Positions 8,711 to 17,777 of a stretch of DNA of 64,000 bases are shown one piece after another. The notes below the pieces were generated by a model, which did not search any database, had not been told where the DNA came from, and saw only the letters and a list, made by a program, of their open reading frames with translations. Both the position numbers and the translations under genes were made by a program. This DNA comes from CAWDMN01 sp963803155 (GTDB taxonomy: Bacteria > Acidobacteriota > Terriglobia > Versatilivoradales > Versatilivoraceae). Numbering within the stretch: position 1 is the first letter of the stretch; each line of letters begins with the position of its first letter. The stretch spans positions 62,001 to 126,000 of the forward strand of contig CAWDMN010000085.1 in NCBI GenBank assembly GCA_963803155.1, given 5' to 3'.

Positions 8711-9736
8711 ATGAATGGTGTTCAAAGGATTCAGGCGGCGTTTCGAGGGGAATGGCCCGACAAAGTCCCGGTCATGCTGCACAACTTCATGATGGCAGCT
8801 CAGGAAGCTGGCGTCTCCATGTCTTGCTATCGCCGTGATGCCCGTGCCGCTGCCCGCTGTTTTATCGAAGCGGTGGAGAAGTACCAGTACGATGGAATCC
8901 TCTTTGACATGGACACCACGCTCCTGGCGGGCGCGGCTGGCGCCCCCGTGGATTTCCCGGAGGATCAGCCTGCCCGCATCCATGATGGAAAGTTGAAGAC
9001 TCATGAGCAGGTTCAATCGCTGACGCCCGTAAACGTTGGAGATTATGGTCCAATCCAGGTCTGTCTGGAAGCCGTCAGCCGGCTAAAGGATTATTTTGGC
9101 GATCAAATTCTGATTCGCGGGAATTGCGATCAATTGCCATTTTCAATTGCCAGCATGCTGCGGACCCCTCAGGAATGGATGATGGATCTTTGCGATCCCG
9201 AGCGGGAAGAACTTGTTTATGCTTTGTTGGAATACTGCGCGGATTTGACTTCCCAATTCATCCGGTTGATGAAAAACACCGGTTCGCCAATGACCTCCAA
9301 TGGCGACAGCCCGGCCGGTCCGGAAATGATTTCTCCCGCCATGTATCGGCGTTTCGCCTTGCCTTATGAACAGCGGATCGTCAAGCTGGCCCATGAATTG
9401 GATTTGCCCTATATTTTGCATATCTGCGGGAAAACCGATCGGATTCTGGATGATATGCTAGCCACCGGCTCTGACGGTTTGGAACTTGACTACAAGACGG
9501 ATGCAGGACTTGCTCATGAAATAATGAAAGAGCGGACGGTCTTTGTGGGGAACATCGATCCGAGCGGAGTGCTGGCCCTGGGTTCCACCACTTTGGTCGA
9601 AAAAAAGACCCGTGACTTGCTCGAAGTTTTCGCCGATACGCCTAGATTTATTTTGAATGCCGGTTGTGCCATTCCCGCCACGACACCTCCGGAAAACCTG
9701 AAGACGATGATTCGGACGGCGCGTAATTTCAGATGA
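8711..9736 (+). CDS. UroD-family protein, methylcobamide:thiol methyltransferase-like
   Basis: A TIM-barrel protein of the uroporphyrinogen decarboxylase superfamily, 341 aa. It carries HICG and, 80 residues later, LNAGCAIP. Together these give the H-x-C-x(~80)-C zinc motif of MtaA/MtbA-type corrinoid methyltransferases, instead of the substrate-binding arginines of HemE. The Asp-rich RGNCDQLPF and GDSPAGPEMISP segments are also typical of this branch. Such paralogs are common in PVC genomes beside sugar genes and are thought to act in demethylation with cobamides; the substrate is unknown. The start at 8711 has GGGGGTGG upstream. In-frame starts at 8699 and 8615 are possible but lack a site. 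It follows the PfkB gene and may be cotranscribed with it. Confidence 0.8.
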   Translation: MNGVQRIQAAFRGEWPDKVPVMLHNFMMAAQEAGVSMSCYRRDARAAARCFIEAVEKYQYDGILFDMDTTLLAGAAGAPVDFPEDQPARIHDGKLKTHEQVQSLTPVNVGDYGPIQVCLEAVSRLKDYFGDQILIRGNCDQLPFSIASMLRTPQEWMMDLCDPEREELVYALLEYCADLTSQFIRLMKNTGSPMTSNGDSPAGPEMISPAMYRRFALPYEQRIVKLAHELDLPYILHICGKTDRILDDMLATGSDGLELDYKTDAGLAHEIMKERTVFVGNIDPSGVLALGSTTLVEKKTRDLLEVFADTPRFILNAGCAIPATTPPENLKTMIRTARNFR

Positions 9737-9812
9737 ACGAGTCTGTCCGTGGGAGTACCGTGCCGGGTCCATGCTTTGCCGTAATATCTATGGCTTTGCT
9801 GCTGCTGAGCTT

Positions 9813-9955
9813 GTAGCGCAGACTCGTGCTTTTCAACGAGTCTGCGGTTTTTGGCCGAGTTCCACCCAGGCACTTCGTCGACCATGGAAAATACCGCAGA
9901 GTCAAAGAGCGACTCTGCGCTACAGTCTTTCCATACGCCACTTTGAATTGTACCC
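9813..9955. repeat. Inverted hairpin repeat ending in a MITE-type terminal sequence
   Basis: GTAGCGCAGACTCG at 9813 and CGACTCTGCGCTAC at 9910-9923 are reverse complements with one mismatch. Inner copies (ACGAGTCTGCGG near 9836, CCGCAGAGTC near 9894) make a nested palindrome. It is followed at 9936-9955 by CGCCACTTTGAATTGTACCC, a solo right end of the family whose intact copy is at 7129. The stop codon of the MFS gene at 9960 lies next to it. Confidence 0.6.
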
Positions 9956-9959
9956 AATG

Positions 9960-11267
9960 TCAATTGCTTTGTTGCTGCTGACTTCGGTTGGAAAGCATTT
10001 GACGGGCCGCGGCGCGAAACTCCGGAATTTGTCGGGCGAATAAAATAGCGCAGCAGACACAAGCCATTCCTCCGATGCCTACGGTGAAAGGTGCGCCGAA
10101 GTGTTGAGCGGTTACGCCCGCAAGCAGAGCCCCGAAAGGCGCCATCCCCATGAACATCATGGAATAGAGCGACATGATGCGGCCCCGCAAATCATCTGGA
10201 GTGATGCTTTGAAGAAGGGTGTTGGTGGCTCCGAGCTGGACCATCAGCGCGTATCCGGTGGGAATCAACAAAAGAATCGAAAGCCAAAAATATCGGGATG
10301 CAGAAAATAAAATAAGCGAAAGGCCGAATCCCCCACAGGCCAGGGCAATCCATCGACTCAGCCCCCGGAGACCTGAGCGGGAAGCGAGCGTAAGAGCTCC
10401 CAGCAAGGCGCCGATTCCGGTGGCGCCCATCAACAATCCCAAACCTCTTGGACCTCCATGAAGAATCTCGCCAGCAAAAATGGGCATGAGCACGGAATAA
10501 GGAGTCCCGACCAGACTGGAAACCGCCAGCAACATCAATAGCGTTCGGACCGGGAAATTCTGAAGAGCAAAGCGAAATCCCTCGATTATCTCTTCCAGCG
10601 GTGAAGAAGTCTTGTTTTGCCGAGGTGTTGGAGTCAAACGCATCAATAATAATCCGGCAATCACCGCCAGGTAACTCACCCCATTCGTAAAAAAACACCA
10701 TCCCTCGCCCAGCGTGGCCACCAAAATCCCGGCAATGGCAGGGCCGATCATGCGAGCGCTATTGAACATGGAGGAATTCAAGGCGATAGCGTTCATCAAA
10801 TCCTCTTTGCCCACCATCTCTACCATGAACGCTTGACGGGTCGGGATGTCAAAGGCATTTATAAGCCCTAAAAAAGCAGCCAATGCGACGACATGCCAGA
10901 CCTGTACTTGATGAGTCAGGGTCAATGCAGCCAGGATGAGGGCAGAGGCCATGGAGGCTGTTTGTGTGGCGATCACAATCCGGTGCCGGTTGTATCGGTC
11001 GGCAACAATGCCGCCCAAAGGGGCAATGAGAAAAACCGGGATTTGGCTGACAAACCCCAAAGTCCCCAAGAGCAGCGATGAGCCGGTCAGACGATAAATG
11101 AGCCATGATTGGGCGATGGATTGCATCCAGGTGCCAATCAGGGATATGAGCTGGCCGGCAAAAAAAAGGCGGAAATTGCGATGACGCAGAGCTCGCAAGG
11201 TGTGACGCACACCTCTGGTCTGCGGTTCGGGCTGGCCAACCATTGACTCTGGCAATTTGAGCGTCAT
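9960..11267 (-). CDS. MFS transporter, EntS/MFS_3-like exporter
   Basis: An inner-membrane protein of 435 aa with about twelve hydrophobic segments and a long cytoplasmic loop after the sixth (residues about 215-235). Diagnostic family sequences are LRHRNFRLFFAGQLISLIGTWMQ near residue 28, GGIVADRYNRHRI after the second helix (the A-like MFS motif) and DDLRGRIMSLYSM in the second half. These belong to the MFS_3 group, which includes the enterobactin exporter EntS, so it is more likely an efflux pump than a sugar importer. The substrate is unknown. GAGG lies 7 bases before the ATG. It ends in a Ser/Gln-rich tail just inside a repeat, so the C-terminus may have been changed by the repeat insertion. 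Confidence 0.88.
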   Translation of the reverse strand: MTLKLPESMVGQPEPQTRGVRHTLRALRHRNFRLFFAGQLISLIGTWMQSIAQSWLIYRLTGSSLLLGTLGFVSQIPVFLIAPLGGIVADRYNRHRIVIATQTASMASALILAALTLTHQVQVWHVVALAAFLGLINAFDIPTRQAFMVEMVGKEDLMNAIALNSSMFNSARMIGPAIAGILVATLGEGWCFFTNGVSYLAVIAGLLLMRLTPTPRQNKTSSPLEEIIEGFRFALQNFPVRTLLMLLAVSSLVGTPYSVLMPIFAGEILHGGPRGLGLLMGATGIGALLGALTLASRSGLRGLSRWIALACGGFGLSLILFSASRYFWLSILLLIPTGYALMVQLGATNTLLQSITPDDLRGRIMSLYSMMFMGMAPFGALLAGVTAQHFGAPFTVGIGGMACVCCAILFARQIPEFRAAARQMLSNRSQQQQSN

Positions 11268-11500
11268 TGATCTTCCTCGATGAATGCGATATCACCCGTA
11301 TGCTGGACGTTCATTATCCTTCGAATTGACCGGAAATGCTCTGGTTTCTTCAAAAATAAAGTGAATGGGAATTGGATGAATGCCCGTTTTTTTTATGAAT
11401 TTTTTTCTCCCTTGGTTTTCAGTTTTTTTGGCATTGTCAGTGCTACTTCCAATGGATAAACTGAACATGCAATTCATTTCCGTTGAAGGAGAATTGAGCG

Positions 11501-12259
11501 ATGACTTTTTCCAAGTGTCTTGCCCGGTGCGTTAGTCTGGCCTTGGCGGCCCTTTTGATGGTATTGAGTCTGCAGGCCGCTTCCAAGAAGAAGGTTCTCT
11601 ACCTGACCCAAACTCTGGGATATCATCACCAGATCACCGAAGAGTCTGAGACCATCTTGGTGCAGTTGGGTGAAAAAGCGGGATTCGAAGTGACGGCGAC
11701 TAAAGAATCAGCGGACATTAATGCCGCCAATTTGAAAAATTTCGATGCAGCGGTTTTTTACACGACTGGCGAATTGCCGTTCTCCGACGCACAAAAAGCC
11801 GCTCTGCTCAGCTTCGTGAAATCAGGCAAAGGATTTATCGGCATCCACAATGCCACGGACACCTGTTACAAATGGCCGGAATACGGCGAGCTGATTGGCG
11901 CCTACTTCGATGGGCACCCCTGGACTCAAGAGGTGAATGTCAAAGTGGAAGATGCTCAACACCCTTCAACCCGGCATCTGGGCCAATCCTTCCGGATTTG
12001 GGATGAAATTTACCAGTACAAAGATTGGTCCCGCGAAAAGGTTCATGTTCTTCTCTCGCTCGACAACTCGTCCGTGGATTTGAAAAAGGAAGGAGTCAAG
12101 CGAGCCGATAAGGATTTTGCCATTGCCTGGACAAAGGATTATGGAAAGGGTCGTGTCTTTTTCACCGGGCTAGGCCACGATGAACACACTTGGCGCGATC
12201 CGCGCTATCAGCAGCACCTGGCCAACGGAATTCTCTGGAGTCTGCGCGCGATTGAATAG
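11501..12259 (+). CDS. Secreted ThuA-like protein
   Basis: The signal peptide covers residues 1-26 (CLARCVSLALAALLMVLSLQA). The ThuA fold (a class I glutamine-amidotransferase-like alpha/beta domain) follows: KKKVLYLTQTLGYHH, then FDAAVFYTTGELPF, GFIGIHNATDTCYKWPEYGELIGAYF with the conserved G-x-H segment, WDEIYQY, and GRVFFTGLGHDEHTWRDP near the end. Founding ThuA acts in trehalose utilisation with ThuB, through 3-keto-trehalose. In PVC bacteria ThuA-like proteins accompany Gfo/Idh oxidoreductases, which suggests keto-sugar chemistry; that role is inferred here. AAGGAG precedes the ATG by 9 bases. It is a single gene, convergent with the UroD gene across 75 bases. Length is normal. Confidence 0.9.
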   Translation: MTFSKCLARCVSLALAALLMVLSLQAASKKKVLYLTQTLGYHHQITEESETILVQLGEKAGFEVTATKESADINAANLKNFDAAVFYTTGELPFSDAQKAALLSFVKSGKGFIGIHNATDTCYKWPEYGELIGAYFDGHPWTQEVNVKVEDAQHPSTRHLGQSFRIWDEIYQYKDWSREKVHVLLSLDNSSVDLKKEGVKRADKDFAIAWTKDYGKGRVFFTGLGHDEHTWRDPRYQQHLANGILWSLRAIE

Positions 12260-12333
12260 GACGATATTGGAAAGCCGTTGTTGTCGAGGCAATGCGGAGG
12301 GATGTCGCGGGCTTTTCATGCCGGGCGGTGGTG

Positions 12334-13404
12334 TCAACCGCCCGCCTGTATTGCTTCTTCGTCAGCACGGATTCTTTTTGCCCCTTCGATCATTGCCAGA
12401 TAACCTTCAATCGGAACATATTCAGGGATGGAATTGCCAGACCCCAAGGCATATCCCTTGGCTTTCCGTCGAAATCGGCTTCCTTTTTCAAAAACAGCGG
12501 CAGTGATTTCAGCGGGACTCTTCTGGCAAAGCAAATCGACATCAATGCCTCCGAGCAGGCCGATCCGATCGCCATAGCGGCTGATCCATTCGTCAAATGG
12601 CGCGATACAATCCTCGTTGGAATGCTTGGCATCGATACCCATGGAAATGACATCGCCCATGATGGGGAAAATGTTGCCGCAGGAGTGCCAGAGAAAAGGC
12701 TTGTGGTAGCTTTTGATTAGGCCGATGAGTCGGCGGTATTGAGGGAAGATGTGTGCCCGGATCATTGCCGGCGAAATCAGCGTGCTGGTCTTGAATCCCA
12801 AGTCGTCGCCCATTCGGCAAATGATGAATTGGGGGCCATAATGTTCGAGAAACCGGCTCCAGATGGAAATGAACAGGTCCCCGATCTTTTGGTAAAGCTC
12901 CGCAAACAACTCCGGATCGTCCGCCTGCAAGTAAGACAGGTATTGGAAACCAACCAAATCTTCACTGACTTCAAAAATCCCATACCCAGGTCCGCCGAGG
13001 GCTTTCATTCCCACGGGGATGGCGTCAATCAGAGAATTGAATCGTCGTTTGGCCACCTCCCAGAAAATTTGCGGAAGCTCCTCCCAGGGATAACGCTCAA
13101 AATCGGCGCGATTCTGGATGGGGCCGGGCCGTCCACCCAGGATGGCCCCGTGGTCCGGCAGCACATCGGCTATGCCAACTTCAAAGGATACGGTGTCATA
13201 GGTCATTTGCTGGAAGAATCGGCAATATTGGCGGAAGAATTCGGCCAGATCCGCATCGTCGCCATTGATGAAGTCAGCAAACCGAATGCCTAGAATCTTC
13301 TCCATCACCAGCGGGCTGATGTGATGTTCATAAAGCGGCAAGCCGGCCGGATGGCGATTGGCCAACACTTCCAGCATCTGCCGGTAGTCATTTTGGAATT
13401 CCAT
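12334..13404 (-). CDS. UroD-family protein, second paralog
   Basis: A 356 aa TIM-barrel protein of the uroporphyrinogen decarboxylase superfamily. It has WHSCGNIFPIMGD, the H-x-C-G part of the corrinoid methyltransferase zinc site. However, the later Cys is replaced in GSGNSIPEYVP, so zinc binding is incomplete or uses another ligand. Other family segments are LGGPGYGIFEVSEDLVGF, GDDLGFKTSTLISPAMIR and LLGGIDVDLL. It is unlikely to be HemE. The ATG at 13404 is chosen because GAGG lies 6 bases before it; the open frame extends to 13455. It is divergent from the large rhamnosidase-like gene across 196 bases, so the two may share regulation. It is about as similar to the first paralog as to other superfamily members. 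Confidence 0.78.
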   Translation of the reverse strand: MEFQNDYRQMLEVLANRHPAGLPLYEHHISPLVMEKILGIRFADFINGDDADLAEFFRQYCRFFQQMTYDTVSFEVGIADVLPDHGAILGGRPGPIQNRADFERYPWEELPQIFWEVAKRRFNSLIDAIPVGMKALGGPGYGIFEVSEDLVGFQYLSYLQADDPELFAELYQKIGDLFISIWSRFLEHYGPQFIICRMGDDLGFKTSTLISPAMIRAHIFPQYRRLIGLIKSYHKPFLWHSCGNIFPIMGDVISMGIDAKHSNEDCIAPFDEWISRYGDRIGLLGGIDVDLLCQKSPAEITAAVFEKGSRFRRKAKGYALGSGNSIPEYVPIEGYLAMIEGAKRIRADEEAIQAGG

Positions 13405-13600
13405 TTTCTGCCTCGATAAATGGTGGAGTCCGGTTGAGCAAGGATGGGACTGCAAGCATTATCTCTCATGCATCAAAATATCATGAGAAAATGGACTTTT
13501 CCTTCAGATAAAAAACTCAGCATAAATCATCCTTGACGGCTGAACGGGACCGCTCTAATCTGCCTAAACACTGGAAATAGTTTCTCAATCGGAGGAATTC

Positions 13601-16600
13601 ATGGTGACGCGGCCGCGGTTGACTCCTGGCATCGGCAATATTTCGATCTTGCTTTTCCTGCTGCTTAGCATTTTTTCTGGCTTGGCTGAATCTCAGATCA
13701 ATCAGAAAGCAAACAATTCTGATCGGCTTTACCAGGGGTTTGCCGATCCTCCCCATGAATTTACGGTCCGGCCGTTCTGGTTTTGGAATGGCAAACTCGA
13801 AAAAAAAGAGGTGGAACGGCAAATCGAAGAGATGGTGTCGCAGGGCGTATATGGAGCGTATGCCCACAATCGGACCGGCCTGGATACTCCCTATCTCTCC
13901 GAAGAATATTTCTCGATCATTGATGCCGCTTTGAAAAAATCCAAGGAATTAGGATTTCATTTCAGTGTGGTCGACGATTACGAATGGCCGAGTGGAGAGG
14001 CACGGGATGTCTGGCTCAAAGGAGTTCCCAGCCGAGTGATTGCCGCCAATCCGGAGTTCCGCATGCGAAGTCTGGCGTATGTCGAAAAGATCGCGCCAGG
14101 ATCTCGCACCGTCGAGCTGGAAATCCCGCGGGCTTTTCAGTTTGCCATGGCCATGCGGCTGGATGAGCAGAAGGATGTGGTGGATCCTGAATCGCTGCAG
14201 GATCTCTCCTCAAGTTTCAACAATGGCCGGCTGGTGTGGAATGTGCCGGAAGGGCGCTGGCTTGTGACAGCCTATTATCTGCGCCCGGCGCAGGGGATGG
14301 ACGGAGGCTTGGTGGATCTGATGAATCCGGCGGCCATTCGGAAATTTTTGGATTTGGTGTATGAAGAATATTACAGACGATTCGGCTCATATTTTGGGAA
14401 TGTGCTGGACAGCACATACGCCGATCACGAAGGAGCTTACGGCGCCGGGATTGCCTGGACTCCGGGGATATTCGAGACTTTCCAGAAAGTCAAAGGATAC
14501 GATCTGAAAAAATTTCTCCCGCTCCTCGCCCATGAGGGAGGGAGACTGACTCCCAAGATTCGCTGTGATTTCATGGAAGTGGTCAGCGGCCTCTATGCCG
14601 AGTCCTTTTTTAAACAGGTCAGCGACTGGTGCCGGGCTCATGGAATCCACTGGAGTGGACATGTTTGGGAACATTCGTTCATGGAGGAGGCCGCGGCGGA
14701 TGGCGACCTTCAGGAGGTCATGCGCGCCTGGGATGTGCCGGGAGTCGACACCTTGGTTGAAAATGGCCGTTCGCCCAGCCACTTCAAAGCCGTCGCCTCC
14801 GTGGCTCATTTTCGCGGAACCCGCTTCACTTGTGAAAACCAGGGATTGCATGGGTGGGAATCTACAATCGATTTCCAGAAAATGCGGTTGGGCACCAACA
14901 TGATTGCCGCTTGGGGGCCCACTATGTTCATCCCTCACGCTTTCAACTACGACCGGAAGAGAATCGAATATCCCCCCAATTGGTTTTATCAGCAGCCCTT
15001 CTGGAAATATTTCAGGCAATATGCCGATTACACGCGCCGCCTGAGCTATATGAACGCCCAGGGCCGCCATGTGGCCAGCGTGCTGCTCTTCAAACCGACC
15101 GAAAGTGTTTGGGCCCATGCCAATCCTGTGTTTGTTCCGACCTTCGTCCGGGAACAACTTGAGGAGCCTTGGAACAATCCCATTGATGAAATCAACTCGA
15201 TGTTTTATCAAATGATGGACGAACTGGCTGAACAGCGCTGGGATTATGATGTGGCCGATTCTCATTACCTGCTTCAAGCCCGCCTTCAAGATCGACAAAT
15301 GCGGATCGGTGGCGAAGCCTTCCAGGTGCTGGTGATGCCTCCTTGTACCACCATAAGGCGCACGGCCCTGGAAAAGATTCAACAGTTTTTCGATGCCGGG
15401 GGGATCATTGTGGCCGTCGGTTTTCTTCCCAGCCATTCTATGGAGGAGGGAGAAAACGATCCTAAAATTGCCGAGATTCTGAAGCATATTTTTGGACGGG
15501 CCGATCCTCAAGGCTCACTCCAGAATGCCAATGCGACCGGCGGAAAAGCTTTTTTCCTGCGTGAAGGCATTGCTGATCTTTCTTCAACTTTGGCGAGTCA
15601 AATCACTCCTGATCTGAAGATTTCCGGTGGAGCACGGGAACATCTGCTTTATCAACACCGGCGTCAGGAGAGGACGGATTATTATTGGGTGGTAAACGAC
15701 AGCGAGAATAGCCGGGAAAATAAAATCCAATTCTCCGTCCAGGGCATCCCTGAGAAGTGGGACCCTTTGACGGGGAAACGGCTTCCGCTCTATTACCGGC
15801 ATACTCCAGACGGGACGGAAGTCCGGTTGCGTTTTGATCCGTGGGATGCCTGTTATGTGGTTTTTCGGCCCGGAGAAAGCCCGCTGGGCAAATTTGAATG
15901 GGTCGACGGCAATCTCGAAGGCTTTCATCTGGTGGAGGAACTGTCGGGAAAAATCACGGTGGCAGCCAGGACTCCGGCGGATTCCACAAATCAGTTCTTC
16001 ATTAAACTGAAAGATGAGAAGGGAACCATACATCATGGAGCATCCGTACTGCCGGCCGTATTGCCGGCTTTGCCTCTTGCCGGCGACTGGAAATTCACCC
16101 CGCTGAACGAGACGGTGGAAGCTCCCTATGCCGCTGTCAAGTTCGACTATCAACATGAGGGAGAGAGGTTGGATTGGCTAGGGCGCGGCTATCCGGATCT
16201 GACTTGGAGCCGCCAATGGCTTTCGCGGGAACGATTCACCGTTAAACAGTGGTCATTAATCGGTCCTTTTCCCAACGAAGATTATGCGGGATTCTATGCG
16301 GAGTATCCTCCTGAGAAGGATTTTGATTCGCATGGTATTTATGATGGCGCCGATTCGAGGAGGCTGCATTGGATTGCGTTTGAAAATAAGCTGAACAGCA
16401 ATGCCATTGATCTGAATCAGACGCTGTTGGTTTCCCCACGGCGTAATTGGGTGGTGGGGTATGCGCACACTTATGTGTACTCACCCAAGGCCCGCCGGGT
16501 GCAATTCCGCGTGGCGGCTGACAACAATGCCCAAGTTTGGGTGAATCATCAAAAGATCCTCGACCGATTGATTGTCCCCTGGTATTACGAAATGCGGGAA

Positions 16601-17443
16601 GATTTTGCTTTGCGGCGGGAGGCGGATCTGCAAGCCGGCTGGAATGACATTTTGCTGAAAATCTCCAAAGGCCCCCGAGGAAACTTCGTCTTCATGCTTC
16701 GGATTACCGACGAACAGGGGAACAACCCCGATGACTTGATCTATAGTTTGGCAAAAAATGACCAAGCATTAGCCAAAATTCCGGCAACAGAAGATGCTGA
16801 GTATCGAACCTGGTATCGAGTCCCCGTCCCGGTAGGAGCCAGTGCAGTCCAACTGCCGCCCCTCAAACATTGCCTGGCGATTTATTACAATGGGAAGCTG
16901 CAGCAGGCAAATGAGAGTGGGTCGATCCAGTTCCCTTTTGTCGCCAAGGGAGACGATAATGTTTTAGTCTTGGTAATGGAAGGCAAGGCTGCTCTTCTCG
17001 ATGTTCCAAAGTTTCAGATGAGTTCGACCGTTCTGCGTGCTGGATCCTGGCTGTTGAAGGGGCTGCCCTACTATTCTGGCAGCGCAGCCTATGAAAAGGA
17101 ATTTGATTTGCCTTCTGCCTATCAGGGACGCACTCTTATTCTGAATTGCGGACAGGTTGGCCATGCCGTGGAAGTCAAAGTGAATGGCAAGCCGGCGGGA
17201 GTGAGAGTCTGGCTCCCCTATCAATTCGATGTCACTAAGCTGCTTCATCCAGGGCGCAACCGGATCGAAATTATCGTCGCGAATTCCATGGAAAATGCCC
17301 GCGCCATCGAGAACCATGCGGGACAGCTCGAAAATCTCAAGCTGGACGGCCTGTTGGGCCGAGTGCAGATCATCCCGTATTTCGATGGAAAAATTGCTTT
17401 GCGGCCGGCGACTGCATCTGGCGAAAAGAGAGCACAAAAGTGA
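13601..17443 (+). CDS. Secreted GH106-like alpha-L-rhamnosidase
   Basis: A very large secreted hydrolase of 1280 aa. The signal peptide is residues 1-32. Residues about 50-650 form the catalytic region, opening with FTVRPFWFWNGKLEKKEVERQ and continuing with GVYGAYAHNRTGL, DYEWPSG, DSTYADHEGAYG, WSGHVWEHSFMEEAAADGD and RFTCENQGLHGWESTIDFQ. These are typical of the GH106 rhamnosidase fold, with candidate acidic residues in HVWEHSF and CENQG. The C-terminal half has beta-sandwich modules: one with VAADNNAQVWVNHQ (about 970), one with AAYEKEFDLPSAYQG and VEVKVNGKPAGVRVWLPYQ (about 1165-1215), resembling carbohydrate-binding domains of GH2 enzymes. GGAGG lies 6 bases before the ATG. It would release rhamnose from pectin-like or algal glycans. 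Exact specificity cannot be told from sequence alone. Confidence 0.82.
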   Translation: MVTRPRLTPGIGNISILLFLLLSIFSGLAESQINQKANNSDRLYQGFADPPHEFTVRPFWFWNGKLEKKEVERQIEEMVSQGVYGAYAHNRTGLDTPYLSEEYFSIIDAALKKSKELGFHFSVVDDYEWPSGEARDVWLKGVPSRVIAANPEFRMRSLAYVEKIAPGSRTVELEIPRAFQFAMAMRLDEQKDVVDPESLQDLSSSFNNGRLVWNVPEGRWLVTAYYLRPAQGMDGGLVDLMNPAAIRKFLDLVYEEYYRRFGSYFGNVLDSTYADHEGAYGAGIAWTPGIFETFQKVKGYDLKKFLPLLAHEGGRLTPKIRCDFMEVVSGLYAESFFKQVSDWCRAHGIHWSGHVWEHSFMEEAAADGDLQEVMRAWDVPGVDTLVENGRSPSHFKAVASVAHFRGTRFTCENQGLHGWESTIDFQKMRLGTNMIAAWGPTMFIPHAFNYDRKRIEYPPNWFYQQPFWKYFRQYADYTRRLSYMNAQGRHVASVLLFKPTESVWAHANPVFVPTFVREQLEEPWNNPIDEINSMFYQMMDELAEQRWDYDVADSHYLLQARLQDRQMRIGGEAFQVLVMPPCTTIRRTALEKIQQFFDAGGIIVAVGFLPSHSMEEGENDPKIAEILKHIFGRADPQGSLQNANATGGKAFFLREGIADLSSTLASQITPDLKISGGAREHLLYQHRRQERTDYYWVVNDSENSRENKIQFSVQGIPEKWDPLTGKRLPLYYRHTPDGTEVRLRFDPWDACYVVFRPGESPLGKFEWVDGNLEGFHLVEELSGKITVAARTPADSTNQFFIKLKDEKGTIHHGASVLPAVLPALPLAGDWKFTPLNETVEAPYAAVKFDYQHEGERLDWLGRGYPDLTWSRQWLSRERFTVKQWSLIGPFPNEDYAGFYAEYPPEKDFDSHGIYDGADSRRLHWIAFENKLNSNAIDLNQTLLVSPRRNWVVGYAHTYVYSPKARRVQFRVAADNNAQVWVNHQKILDRLIVPWYYEMREDFALRREADLQAGWNDILLKISKGPRGNFVFMLRITDEQGNNPDDLIYSLAKNDQALAKIPATEDAEYRTWYRVPVPVGASAVQLPPLKHCLAIYYNGKLQQANESGSIQFPFVAKGDDNVLVLVMEGKAALLDVPKFQMSSTVLRAGSWLLKGLPYYSGSAAYEKEFDLPSAYQGRTLILNCGQVGHAVEVKVNGKPAGVRVWLPYQFDVTKLLHPGRNRIEIIVANSMENARAIENHAGQLENLKLDGLLGRVQIIPYFDGKIALRPATASGEKRAQK

Positions 17444-17777
17444 GAGGATGAGTTTAGCTTTGCCGCCTAGCCAAGCCAAAAGCGCGAAGTGATAACGAGC
17501 GATCAGCTAAGCTATACCTTTCTGGCAGGGCTCTTGTGCAGCTTCCCTGATCGCTCGCTGGCGCTTCGTACTGATTGGTGTGACTTCGCTGCATTGCCAA
17601 GAAACCAGCGCGAAGTGATAACGAGCGTTCAACCCGGCTTAACCAGCGTTGCATGGTTTTGGTCATGCAGACCGATCACTCGCTAACGCTTCGTGCTGGT
17701 GGTTGCATGGCAAGGGGATTTCGACAATCGACTGTGCTAACCTTATCCCACGAGCATTAATAATTCAGGAGGTGCGA
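17444..17777. repeat. Tandem hairpin repeats between rhamnosidase and oxidoreductase genes
   Basis: Two units occur, near 17483-17570 and 17608-17695. Each begins GCGCGAAGTGATAACGAGCG and ends with its near reverse complement (CGCTCGCTGGCGCTTCG and CACTCGCTAACGCTTCG). Each unit folds into a long imperfect hairpin. Similar 'GAAGCG-AGCGAG' repeats are typical of planctomycete-type intergenic regions. No gene is here; the last 30 bases hold the ribosome binding site of the next gene. Confidence 0.6.
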
